Shown one piece after another: positions 47,987-59,728 of a stretch of 64,000 nucleotides of DNA. The notes under the pieces are model-generated. The model worked only from the letters and a program-made list of their open reading frames with translations, searched no databases and had not been told where the DNA came from. The stretch is from Callaeas wilsoni. Lineage: Eukaryota > Chordata > Aves > Passeriformes > Callaeidae. Positions within the stretch are counted from its first letter, which is position 1. Each line of letters begins with the position of its first letter. The stretch covers positions 124,001 to 188,000 of the forward strand of contig VWPU01009669.1 in NCBI GenBank assembly GCA_013398955.1, written 5' to 3'. The position numbers and the translations under genes are program-made.

Positions 47987-50900
47987 TGCAGGGCTTTTAA
48001 ACCTTCCTAAAGTAGTCAGGTGTTAGCTGATAGGTTACTGACAAGAAACACACTCTGCCAAACAAAACAGGCAAATCTACAGAGCCTGAAAACATTACCA
48101 AAATTATGTAAATGAACTGTGGTTTGGAAAAAAAAAAAGACCCTTTAGTAGCAAGCTGAAAAACTAGTTTGCAGGTGTAACTTTCAGTAAGGGTCAGAAA
48201 AAATTCATTCATTAGAATTACGGGAGGTAAAATTTTCTTATAAATATTACAGGACCTTTAAAAAGTGTCATCATTGTAAAATGGACTTAAATCATATTCA
48301 TTAAATATTAAGCATTACTCTAGTTCTTCCTGATGTTTTTTAATGGAATTAGGTTTCCTCAACTGCATAATGTCACTGCTATCTATTTATAAACTTTTCT
48401 TTAGGTACAGAAGTGCCTTTTCATGATGGTATCAAAGTAGGTTTTCACTTTGTAGCAATACTTCTAATCTTAAATGAAAGCAATCCATTACTTGGGGAAT
48501 GAAAGAGACAGATCTGAGGGTACCTATGAGTTTAATAGAATCCCAGATGCTCATTCACAATATTCCCAATAAAACAAAGTCAGATTTATAGCCTTTTTTT
48601 TTTAAGGGAAAATAGTGTCTTTATATTTTAAAAGGCCTAGGAAGTCTGAACAAATGATGTCAGAAAAGCAACCTGTTGATAACTGCTGATCTCTCTCTTG
48701 ATTCCTCTAAGCTATTGATATTAAACCTTTCCAAGGTCAAATGCAGAATCCAGCTTCATGAATGTATTAAATTTTTACCTTAAATAAAGGACTGTACTAC
48801 ATGACCATCTTAATTACCTCATTACTGAGGTTTTAATTGTTACTGAGGACATTTCATCATACCGCTGATCCCCCCAAATATGAAAACATTGCTAATGAAA
48901 AGAAAGTAATAAAAAGTAAACTAAAAGACTTGCCTCTTTAAAAGTCTGCAACAAGCTGTATGAGCCAATCTGTGGATAGTTTATATCAGTAGATACTAGA
49001 TGTTAAATAGAAGTGCTGTCTAAGCAAATTATAAATTCTGTATCTCAGTATTTCTCTGCATGCATGCAACCCTATAGGTATGCATCCACAGCAGCCCAAA
49101 GTACAGCTTAAAAATGCTAGTCTTGGAAAGGTTAGAAAGTCTTCAAAAGGAAATTTTCATCCCAGTATTGCAATTAGAAGTGTGTTTGGTTAAAAGAATC
49201 TCAGTTACCACATCATACTGCCTAAGGTTCTCCTCAACCACTGAAAATTGTTACTACTTTCCAGAAAAGTCCGCTATTAACAAAGTTGCTATGATGAAAG
49301 GAGATAAATTTAAAACATACCGCCCAAGATAAAGCATTTACCTAAAAAAACCCTAGCAGAATATATCTCTAGTCTGAGACAGAACAGTTCATTCTTCAGA
49401 GAGAATAAATACAGAACTATTATGTAAGAAAGTACATTAGAACAATTCCTCTGGATTATGTGCGTATGTAAAGGCTGAACTCTTTTTTTACTCAATATAA
49501 CACTACAAACAGCAACCTGAAAATGAAAAAAAACCAAAACAACACAGCCACTGCAACATAAGAAGGTGACCACAGTTTCAAAAAAACTGCTGGAGGTAAA
49601 GTCTCAGTTCCTTCAGCTTTATGCCATCTTCAGACAAACAGGTTTTCATTCTGACCTCAGCATTTGTGTGCGTCAGCTCTTCCAGTACTATTTTTGCTTC
49701 ACTTCTCTCATCTAACAATATCAATGTCCTAGAGAGTTCTGCCTGTTAAATTTAAGTGTATTTCCCTTAGTGCCTTAGCTTTTTGTCGTAAAGAATTCTC
49801 TATATTATATACAGATTATATACAGATCCAGAGAGTAACCATGTGTGTCAAATTGCAATAGGACAAGTTTTTAATTAAATGTCTGGCTTTAATATTGTTA
49901 TTCATACCAATTGAAAATAAAACTACCATAGTTTTACTGTCTTTATGTTGAGCAGAACAGACCACTGCCCTGAGAGCCAAACTAGGCATTATGTACTTCT
50001 TTAAGCTTCGAACAGCTACTTTTAGGGTGGGTTTTTTGCAGACTATTGACATTACAATTCAATTTAAGAAAACAGCACAAAAGCTGGTAAGTCTTTTTTT
50101 AATCTAAAATAGAATAGTAGTGAAAACTCATGCCCAGACTTAAAATTATTACCAAACTCTAAACTGCAGAACCCAGTAGAAGACCAACTTTTACCCCTCC
50201 AAAAGGAAGTAGAAGTAGGCTGTCTGCTGCCAAGCAATAAAGTCACCCTATAATCATAATTTATTAATACAGAAATCTTACTCTAAATTGCAAGCTTCCC
50301 TGTTCCTTCTATTTACTGTGGCTGTAGTTTGCCTCCTTCTTCCTCAGGTCAGTTCTTGCAGCAGGCGACAGCTTCCCAAAGGTCCCCTTCACAAGTACAT
50401 TCAGTTTGTTTACTAGAGACCCTAATTTTTCCACTGGTGAATATACACACACACTCCCTTTGTAGGTCTTCTACTGCCACAAAATTTTTCTGCTAGTCAG
50501 GTAAAAATATCTGGACAACAAAGGCAGAATGAGGTCGGTAATATACTTCCAGCTTCCTTTTAGTCACCATATTTTTTACTTGCACAATTCCTCTCTTTCA
50601 GCCTACAAATTACTGCAGACTACCAGTGCCCTAAATGGTCTCTCTCTACTCACAAAATACTGTAGATCTGATTCAACCCTCTCTTCTTTCAAATGAGGGA
50701 ACGTTGCCAATCAGGTTTTTCATGATCCTAAAATGACTCCTGATCATATAGCTTCTGTATGATTACAGATGGTACTTGAACTGCAGTCCTGCCGTGCCGA
50801 CTCGGACACAAATATTTTCCAGTTACCAGGCTGATGAGAAGCCATGAGAAGACACCCTGGAAGTAGTCTCCCAAAACACACACAGGAAGAGCTCTTTCAA

Positions 50901-51429
50901 GGTCAAAAAGGGACTGCTTTCATGCCCTAGAATACACACTGTGGTGCTGCAGCTGCACTTTTATGAGCACTTCAGGGAAGAAAATGGCCTTTTAAAGATA
51001 AGTATTTCTCACTTTTAATTCCAATTCCCTCTGCTAAAAAGATGATACAAACATTTTCTTTTAAACCAAACAGAAGATATGAATCTTAATTGGTCCTTTT
51101 AGCCTTTCAGTGCAAGCCGTATTTCTCAATATAAGAATACACACAAACTTAAGGTAATGTATTTTAACCCTTTAACTGTCTTTACCTGTCATTAAACTCT
51201 TAAAAATATTATTTCATGGCATCCACTACCAGTAGATTACGTTGAAGTGAAGAACAAAGTAAACTTTGCAAATAACAATGATTGCTGTAATTCTTCTGCT
51301 CTCTCCAAAATCCATGAAAGACAGAAGAAATATATATGCAAGAAATAAAAATTGTTTATTACAAATATTTCAATTGACAAAGAACTGAAAGGTTTTTAAT
51401 TGTTTGATGTTATCCTGAATTCTTGCCTG
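47987..51429. other. Unique DNA, no gene seen
   Basis: No gene or further element recognised. A patch at about 50780-51000 has somewhat higher GC and a CA run (50877-50885) but no family resemblance. The short frames on either strand are not protein-like. Confidence 0.55.
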
Positions 51430-51892
51430 ATGAATCATAGAAGGGTTTAAGTTGAAAGGAGCATTAAAAACCACCTCATTTCAACCCCCTGCCATGGGCA
51501 GGGACACCTTCCATTAGAACAGGCTGCTCAGAGCCCCATGCAGCCTGGTTTTGAACACTTCCAGGAATGGGGCACCCACAGATTCTCTGGGCAAGCTGTT
51601 CCAGTGTCTCACCACCCTCACAGTAAAGAATTTCTTCCTAACAGCCAATCTAAGTTTACTGTCTTTTCAGTTTAAGACATTTCCTTTAGTTTTGTCACCA
51701 CATGTCCTTGTAAAGTAACTCCCTGCAGCTCTCTTGTAGCCTCTTTGGCTACTGAAAGGTGCTGCAAGGTACCCTCAGAGACTTCTCTTTTCCACGATGG
51801 AAAAGCCCTCTCAAGTTGTCTTCATAGGAGATGTGTCCAAACAACCTGAGTATCTTTGTGGCCTGCTCTTGGACTTGCTCCAACAGGTGCAC
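51430..51892 (-). mobile_element. CR1 LINE 3' part, minus strand
   Basis: The best-preserved CR1 3' part on the minus strand. The + strand reads AATCATAGAAGGGTTTAAGT at the start, then CCCCCTGCCATGGGCAGGGA (51486-51505), ACAGGCTGCTCAGAGCCCCA, CCACAGATTCTCTGGGCA, CTTCCTAACAGCCAATCTAA, TTTTGTCACCACATGTCCTT and finally TTGGACTTGCTCCAACAGGT, the reverse complement of the CR1 C-terminal coding and 3' UTR region. About 460 bases are present and 5' truncated. No frame is fully open. Confidence 0.92.
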
Positions 51893-52776
51893 ATAAAGTC
51901 CATTGCAAAAAGTTTATGAAATTTGGAGGAGGAGAACCTTTCCCACAAGGTTAAGATTATGAACAAATGGCACTTCCTAAAACTTAGAGTAAGGAGTACC
52001 TATCTTCTGTAGCTAGACTGCCTCAACAAGCACAGCATAAGTGAGCATGGGCCTAGAACATCCAATATTGAATGTACATTCCCAAAGCTCTTGAATGAAG
52101 CAGAATTAAATGCTGCAACACGATTTTTAGCATCCTGGCCCAGTGTTCTTCTCCTTCTTTTATAAGATAATTTTATTTTTATCTAGCCAGAAGCCAACTT
52201 TATTCTTAGTAAACTTTTTTGTAGATAAGTAAACCAGGCCACTTTCCACATGTCAGGGTAGAAATACACCTGCATGGCAACAGAACATTTAAATAAGAAA
52301 GTGCAAAACACTATGTTGAAATCTCTCTTTAAATGAAAAAAATCTCTGTTTTCAACTGGAATAAACTCAAAAGTCAAAATTATTTAAGCATCTACTATAC
52401 AACTTTTGATAGAGAAAACATCAGCTCAGTTTCAAGTAAATTTTGGCTATATCAAGTCACAAGGTCACCAGAAACTCTGAGTTAGCAACTTCTGAAACCT
52501 GGTTTTACATCCTATTGAACTCCAGTATGAAGCCCTCAGATTGAAAATGTACAGTTTTCAAAAACTCTAATTTGTCAGGAAATTGTTTGAAAAGACTACC
52601 CTGTTTACCACATAGCTGTCTTGGCAATATCCCAAGGTTTTATTCACAATAGCATCTAACCATAAATCTCATCATTTGCATTATACATTTCACAAGTCAG
52701 ACCACAACTTTTAAACACTACACAAATTGCTGATTTGTCAGAGTCCAATACTGTCTTGACCAGGTGTGCTTCTTTA
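51893..52776. other. Unique DNA, no gene seen
   Basis: Nothing recognisable. The frames at 52183-52377 and 52656-52871 (both minus) have no family resemblance; the second overlaps the LTR scrap that follows. Confidence 0.5.
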
Positions 52777-52850
52777 GGGTGGGATAGAGTTAATTTTTTT
52801 CTTAGTAGCAGATATGGGGCTATATTTTGGATTTGTGCTGCCAACAGTAC
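52777..52850 (+). mobile_element. Partial ERV-type LTR, + strand
   Basis: GGGTGGGATAGAGTTAATTT and then AGTAGCAGATATGGGGCTAT and TTTTGGATTTGTGCTG match the opening of a very common bird LTR as I remember it (ERVL-like family). Only about 75 bases are recognisable; the rest of U3, the promoter and the polyadenylation part are absent. It is a scrap left by deletion or decay. Confidence 0.65.
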
Positions 52851-53213
52851 TCCTTTAGATATTTCACACAAAAAGGTTATATTTACATAACCTATACTTT
52901 AATATAAAATTTGCTCATTTGAGGAAAGCTAGTGCTACACGGAATTTCTGTTTCAGCAGAGTGATATAAAATATATTGAAATAACAAAAGAGATGGAAGT
53001 TACACTCTGCAAAATACAGGAATTGAAATCTCTGGTTCAATCATGTTACCAGTCTGATTCCCAGTACAATGTGCTCGCCATCACATCACTGGGTATCCCC
53101 AGTCACCAAGAAGGAATACATGGGTTAAATCCAGCTTAAGGTCATTGCTCTCTTCAAAATGCTTGTGGCTTCTTGCCTAGGTTTTGAACGTTATTTTGGG
53201 ATGAGCCACATAG
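52851..53213. other. Unique DNA, no gene seen
   Basis: Unassigned. On the minus strand it would be the downstream flank of the open frame at 53214-53467. I see no AATAAA on the minus strand near enough to act as its polyadenylation signal. Confidence 0.45.
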
Positions 53214-53467
53214 TCACTTTTTCTGTGCTGGCCTGACTGTCTCAGAGAGACATTTACGCTCTTTTAATGAACTTTTAATGGGAGCAGTATTTACACTACC
53301 GATTGATCCACTCAGCTGTTTAGCACTGTTTGGTTCATCTAAACCAAAGGCCAGTCTCTGGTCGTCTTTGTGGTGAGATATGTCATCTTCTTTGCAACAG
53401 CTATGATCAGTCACACCCCCCATTTTGAGTTTCTGAGCTTCACACCACCCTTGCCCATCTCCCCTGA
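53214..53467 (-). CDS. Unrecognised hydrophilic open frame, doubtful
   Basis: The minus-strand frame is open for about 84 codons from after a stop at 53467 down to the TGA at about 53214. The first methionine gives 69 residues. The product is hydrophilic, with a cysteine pair and charged run (HSCCKEDDISHHKDD), then RLAFGLDEPNSAKQLSGSIG, and a basic end SSLKERKCLSETV followed by a lysine-rich terminus. Its composition is more protein-like than other frames in the window. I do not recognise it. There is no clear splice acceptor with a pyrimidine tract. It could be an exon, a processed-pseudogene fragment, part of an unrecognised retroelement, or chance. Confidence 0.2.
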
Positions 53468-56400
53468 GCCTTCTTTCGTTTTAGGCATTTATTGGTCAGT
53501 TACACCACTCTGGCAAGGTATTGATAAAAATCATTAAAACTGAGCAAAAAAAAATGAACGTGATACGACTGTTTCAATACTACTTTTGATAAAGCTGCAA
53601 AGTTGGTGCAACAACCAAAATATTAGCAATACAAGAGAAAGAGTAAATTAGAGTTGGATCAAGTAAGTGAAACTTCCCATTCTACAACATTCCCATTCCC
53701 ATTCTAAAGCACAGATCTTTCCATTTCTAAGTAGAATGTATGTTTATATGGCCTAGCCCAATAACAACAAACTGGGAAAGCTCCTAGTGGGTCTATGGTG
53801 TCTCAACCCAAATGTACTAGTGATATTATATATCACTATAGTATAGTATGAAAACAGCATTAAACATATTTAAGACCTTAAGACCTCAAGACTTCACAAT
53901 CTCTTCCCAACAAGAACAAAAATTCCAATTTATCCATAACTATGCATGTTTCAAGCAATATACTAGAACATGCTAGAATTATTCCTTACCAGGTAAATTC
54001 CATTTGAAAATTTGCACTTGACAAAATTCATGATGCCATTTTGATAACTATGAAATTGTCATAATCAATAAAACAATAGGTTTCATTATAATTTTTTTCA
54101 GTTTAACATTTTAACATTTCCAGTTTAACATTTTTCACATTAATCTGCACTTTTGCTAGAACTATGACACAGTGCAGCTTCTATTTTTTTTTGTCATAAA
54201 AGGAAAGTAGGGTGTTCTTAACAGATTTTTGCTACATTAAAGTAGCTCAAGTACTTAAATTTTTATTTTTGTTTTCCCTCCCCAGTTCATTTCATTACAT
54301 TTCATTTTTAGTGGGATATATGAAAATTGTTAAAGAGCATAAAAATATAAAGCCTTTAGAAACTGATCTTCCATCATTTTCAGAAATGAAAGACATTGAG
54401 GAACTTCTGATATAGAAGCTATAAACATGCTGACACTACTAGAAACAGGCATGAAGCAGGTAGAGCTGAATTTGAAAGCACGCATTTATGTGTCTCTAGG
54501 GGTGAACACCATTTCATGCCTCTTTAATCCATTTTGAAACAAGCAAGTTTATCCTAAGACAATATTAATATGGTAGTAACAATAGTATCTTGGAGTTTCC
54601 TCGGAAAAGACACTTGGAAAAGGCCAGGGTGATTATGTCTTTGCCTGAAGCGGCAAATATGTTAGTGTAGTGCATCCAGCTCTCGATGCCTCTTTCAGCA
54701 CAGACAGATCACAAGCCCCGCGCCATGCCTGTTGCACAGTGCTTGCTTCTCTGATTGATGACATCTATTAAGCTCTCAGCAGCTTCTCTATTGCCTTTCT
54801 ACACTTATTCAATTCCTTCTGCTCAGTCAGACTGCATATTTAGCTCTTTCAGGACATCAACTATTTTGCTTTTAACTACATCAACTGCCAGACTACAAAG
54901 AATGGACATCTCACTAAATTCATCATTAAAACCATAATACGAGGGAAGGGAACACTCTTTAAAACGATGCAATCTTCCAGTGATTAGGATAGCTAAATTA
55001 CCTGCCTTTAAAAAATGCTCTGCCTTTAGAAACATAGATCTTAAGAACACAAACTCTCCATTTACAGCTCTTTCTATATAAATTTAATTAAGGACACTCC
55101 AAGAAGTTGAAGTACAAAGAAAAGCAGTGACCTGATTGACATACAGAAAATAAAAAAATTCTGTCCCTAACCTTAGCTCTTCAACTACAGGCTTGCTGCT
55201 TACTCATTGCTAACAGGCTAGAAGTTTTCTTTTTTATAAATTACATTCTTTGGAAACTTGGTCATATTTTTTCCAGGAACTCAGCATCATAGTTCATATC
55301 GCCTTGTGTTATGCTGACTAACCATAAGAATTGCATGAACTGCTGTGAAAAGGTGACAAAAACTCTTGAAGTGCTGAGGCTCGAGACACTGAAGAACACT
55401 TGACTATGGCAAACTAAACAACACAGTGAGCCAAAAAATTTATTCCAAAAGCTCCCAGTGCTCAGGGAGAAATAATATTTTAAGATGTGGAACTTTTTGA
55501 AACATAATTAAAGTGGAAAAATCTTAAATTGGTAAATAAAATTTACAATTTTCTAAAAACTACTGGCAAGCAATTAATTTTCTTCAAAATGGACTAAAGA
55601 AGCTCCAACAGCCCGTGGTATTTTCTCCCTAATGATTGTGTAGGTAATGATACAATTTTATTAAGTATTTAGACTATAATGATTGTCATTGCTTAGGAGC
55701 TACTCAAATGGAGATACCCATGCTTTTCTTATGCTTAGGTATTGAAGGCTGTTTATTTCATTTCATTCAAACTGGTATACTTTAAAGAAGACATTTTTCT
55801 ACATTGAAATATTGAGATATACAGAACCTATTAGTACTTCACTGATTAAATGACCAAGAATTTATATTCATTGGTCATGAATACCTACCTGATACTTGTC
55901 CTCTTTCATGACTAGTTCCAAGTGCTATAGGAAGGTAAGGATCCTATGCTGGGTTTGGATCCTATGATCCTATGAGATCCTTCTTTCTTCATTAACTGTT
56001 AAATTTTCACTGCTGCCACAAATAACACCTTTCTTCACAGTCAACAGTTACTCAACACCATTTAAAATTTTAATTAATATTACAGAACCTACCTGTAACC
56101 ACAATTCATATATAGAAAATGACAAATACGCAGTGTTGAACTTCCTATTTTTCAGATGTTTTGAATTACAAGATATTGGAAACTCCTGGCTAGAGGATAA
56201 AATGTGCCTTTATCCAGTGCAGCTAGCCTGCCTCAGCCCCCTTACTGGGTGCTTTGGACAACCAAAGTATTTTTTATATCTTCACCTCTAATTAAGAATC
56301 TAATTTTCTGTCAGAGTGTGCCTAACTAAATGCCAGGCATGAAACTATAGGTTTAAGCTCCACCCAATAAAAATGAGCCTGAATAAAAAAATTACCAATT

Positions 56401-59400
56401 AAATTGCTACTGAAATAAGGGATTGCACATGAAGTATTGTGAGTTTTGTGGTGACCTTAAAGAGCACTTGGTATATTCTAATTACCTTTTGTACCTTATG
56501 TGATAACTGTTCTGTTCATGGAGTTCACAGGCAGCTACTATATACAGCATTTCATGTAATGATTCTTATTGTTTAGGAGTTCATGTAAACTTAAATATTA
56601 TTCACTGCTACTGAGATGACTAAAGTTGGTTAAAAAAAATACGTTTCAGCATTTTGTAAATTCAAAATTAAAAGAATATGATTTTTAAATTTATTTTTCA
56701 CCTATTTGCAAGAACGAATCTGTACCAGAAGCCTTCACTTCGGAATTTTAAGCTTCCAACATTAAAAAAAGCTATTTCTTTTAGAAAAGAAAAGGTATGA
56801 ACTAATATCCAACAGCTAGGCTTAGCCTTTTAAGCTTTAAGAAAGATGAAGCATCAACTCTACAAAGAAAAAACCCAAACCACTAAATGTTCAAGAAGCA
56901 AAATATTAAGAGAAAGAATCGTTAAGTTTGAAAAATGAGAAATTTCCCAGATATGTTTTTTATATATATACATACACACATATATATACAGACACACATA
57001 AAAAGACCAAGTCTATAGAGCCGTACACAAAATTCACTCAGTAGCTACAGTTATGCCCAGTCTTGGTCTGATGTTTTTGGGACCTCAAATAATGAATTAT
57101 TTCCTAAAGAGTGGCATGACTTCAAAAGTTGTAGATAACGCATACAGTACACTATTTTCTTGCAAAGGAGAGCCTGGACTTATTTCTCTTTGGTCCTTTT
57201 GTGCCACCTACACTTCGGCAACACAAGGAAAACTCTCTCCACGGCATCCAGGACCAAGCTTGCATCTGTTCTCTGCCTTTTCCACCCCACACCAAAAAGC
57301 AGCTCCATGCCCACGCACCTTCAAGTTGATCTCTTACCAGCCATACCTCCCAAGCAAAATCTCCATTTTCCTGCAGTTTTATGTGAGTTTAGAATTAATT
57401 GGCATATTGTCCCTCAATAATATGACATAGTCACGATCTAGAGACCATTTCTAATGTACAGAGTTATAGGAAACATTTACAAGTCCTATTACACAAATGC
57501 CAAGTACAAAATTAAGAAAATCCGCTGTGTAATAAACAAATCCCAAAGAGAAAAATATGGAGTCAACTTCATGAATTTGAGCTACTAAATCTCTGTTTCA
57601 ATGTGGAAGCATGTTTGGCTGAAGGCCAAAATTTAGAAAGGATCTCCAGAATTCTCCCACACTACAACGAAAAAGAAAAATCAGCCTCAGAAACCTGCTT
57701 CAAACCTCAGTGAAGTAGAACCTCAACTAACCCTTTCTATCGCAAGGCACAATTTCTTACCCTCTGATGAAGTGCAATGATTGTTATAGCAGAGATTTCA
57801 TTTTAAATACCCTTTTTAAGAAATCTCAGGGGGTTTTCTTCGTTTTTTTTTCCCTTTCTAGTGGTGAACTACTACTAAACTAAATTGCAGCTTTGCTAGA
57901 AAATCACTTCTCCAGCAGCTCAACATTACTTAGAGAAAATGTACACCATACCCTCAACTACAACATAGTTTTCTAAAATCACACCAAAACAAGCCTATTC
58001 ACCATCAAAAGTGTAATCTAGTTACTTATCTCCATTTTTGCTGTTGTTCCTTTGCAGTAAACTACCATTGCGTGCAGACAGAGTAATTTCCCAGTTTCTG
58101 TCTTTCACTGGAGATTTCAGCCAGGCACAAAAAATCAATGATGCTTCATGAAAAACACGTGTATGCTGTAGATCAACATTGGGACTTGCAGGCAACTAAA
58201 ATCCTTTGCAACACAGTAACAGAAAGAACCACGTGCAAAATTAAAACAATAGTTTCTGTCCCCTTATTATGGTTAATTCATATAAATTCTCTGCGTAAGA
58301 ACTTTCATTCGCACTGCCAAGATACAATTTTCTTCAAAGTATTGTTCACAATGCATAGAACGATCATTAAAATATTTATCATTTTTAAGTGAAAAATACT
58401 TTCTACAAAGTTTTCCAAATATGCATTTATACACATACATAGCTCTAAAAACATACATAAACTTCCTCTCCATAGGAAAGCACCACAAACCGAAAAACAA
58501 ATGGTTTTGGAAAAAGGAATTTATAGCTTTGGATTTGCTTTTAATAAAGGATTCGAAGCAACTCTATTATTAACATTCTTTATCTGATTCTATAAATAAA
58601 GGTTCTTTTGTGTTAGCATATTTTGCTAGACTTTAGCATGTCAAAGCAGACAATTTGTGAATTAAGTTCTTGAAACAGATACTTTTCATGTCTAGGAATA
58701 GAACAAAATGAAGAACTGAAGTACCCAACTGCAAAAGATCTGTCAACAAATCTTTTATAAAGGCCCATTCTCAAGAGGTTACAATTATCACAGCAGGACA
58801 TTTTTTCAGGAAAATAATTTTGCCCTAGATAGCTTTCTGGCTTATAATTTTGAGTTGGGTTTTTTATTCCTCTCTTTAAATGAATAATGACAGTTCCCAT
58901 ATCTGTAAGAGGAAAATTACACATTAATTACCACTCACACTTCTCTCAACAACCTTAAAAGGACTTTAGACTACGTTTAGATTTCACTCATTTCAGCTTC
59001 TCTGATATCTGAACTGAAAGCTTCACATTAACACACTATCTTAAAATCTAATAATAAAATTTAGAGGTAAACTCCAATATAATTCTTTGCTTTGATGATT
59101 TATCTTTTAGACCACAAAACCAAAAAATCTGGCTTTAGAGTAGGAGTCTACTTAAATGAACCTTTTTCTTCCATATATGTAGATAGTGTCTCAAAATACG
59201 TCAAATAATGCAAAACTTCCACTGTTTGGAGAAGGAACAAATGCTGGTTCACCCTCTAGCTCAAGGCTTAACTCAAAATTCTCTCAAAACAAAGGCAAAC
59301 CATTTGTACATTAGCATTCTAAATCACCAGGGAGAGCATGGCAAGGCTTTCCTGTTGCATGTTGTGAAAACTGTTTCTACAGAATTCTGCAAAGGGCAGA

Positions 59401-59467
59401 AATAATAATAATTGATTTTAAGTTGCCTGCTATTTTTGGAAACTGAAACAAACTGAATCATATTAAC
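53468..59467. other. Long unique AT-rich stretch, no gene seen
   Basis: No gene in 6 kb. A segment at about 54635-54790 has a small TTTGCC/GGCAAA stem and TGATTGATGACA (54752-54763), which resembles a PBX/HOX-type site. A GATCCTATG near-repeat lies at 55939-55975 and could be a decayed CR1 tail. A TA/CA alternating tract lies at 56960-57000. The frames at 57053-57430 (+, two overlapping) have no recognisable domain. Confidence 0.5.
56960..57000 (+). repeat. TA/CA alternating microsatellite
   Basis: TATATATATACATACACACA, then TATATATACAGACACACATA. An imperfect compound dinucleotide repeat. Confidence 0.8.
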
Positions 59468-59728
59468 CACAGAATCACAGACTATTCTGAGTTGGAAAGG
59501 ACCCACAAGCATTATTGAGTTCAACTCCTGGCCCTGCACAAGACCATCCCCAAGAGTCACACCGTGTGCCTGGGAGCACTGTTCAAACACTTTTGCCAGG
59601 CTTGGTGCTTCCAAGCTTCCCTGGGGAGCCTGTTCCAGTGCCCAGCCACCCTCTGGGTGAACATTTTTTTCCTAATATTCAACCTAAACCTCCCCTGACA
59701 CAGGCCATTCCCTCAGGTCCTGCCACAG
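59468..59728 (-). mobile_element. CR1 LINE 3' end, minus strand
   Basis: The + strand begins CAGAATCACAGACTATTCTG and runs through GTTGGAAAGGACCCACAAGC, CCAAGAGTCACACCGTGTGC, GGGGAGCCTGTTCCAGTGCC, CCACCCTCTGGGTGAACATT and CAACCTAAACCTCCCCTGAC. This is the reverse complement of the same CR1 type seen at 43.1-43.5 kb, including the distinctive CCCCAAGAGTCAC segment. It is 5' truncated after about 260 bases. The two opposite-strand open frames here (59515-59763 and 59614-59324) are its remnants. Confidence 0.92.

Noticed and set aside
55939..55975. GATCCTATG near-repeats as a CR1 octamer tail
   Set aside because: The octamer is changed and no CR1 3' UTR wording precedes it, so it could equally be a local duplication.
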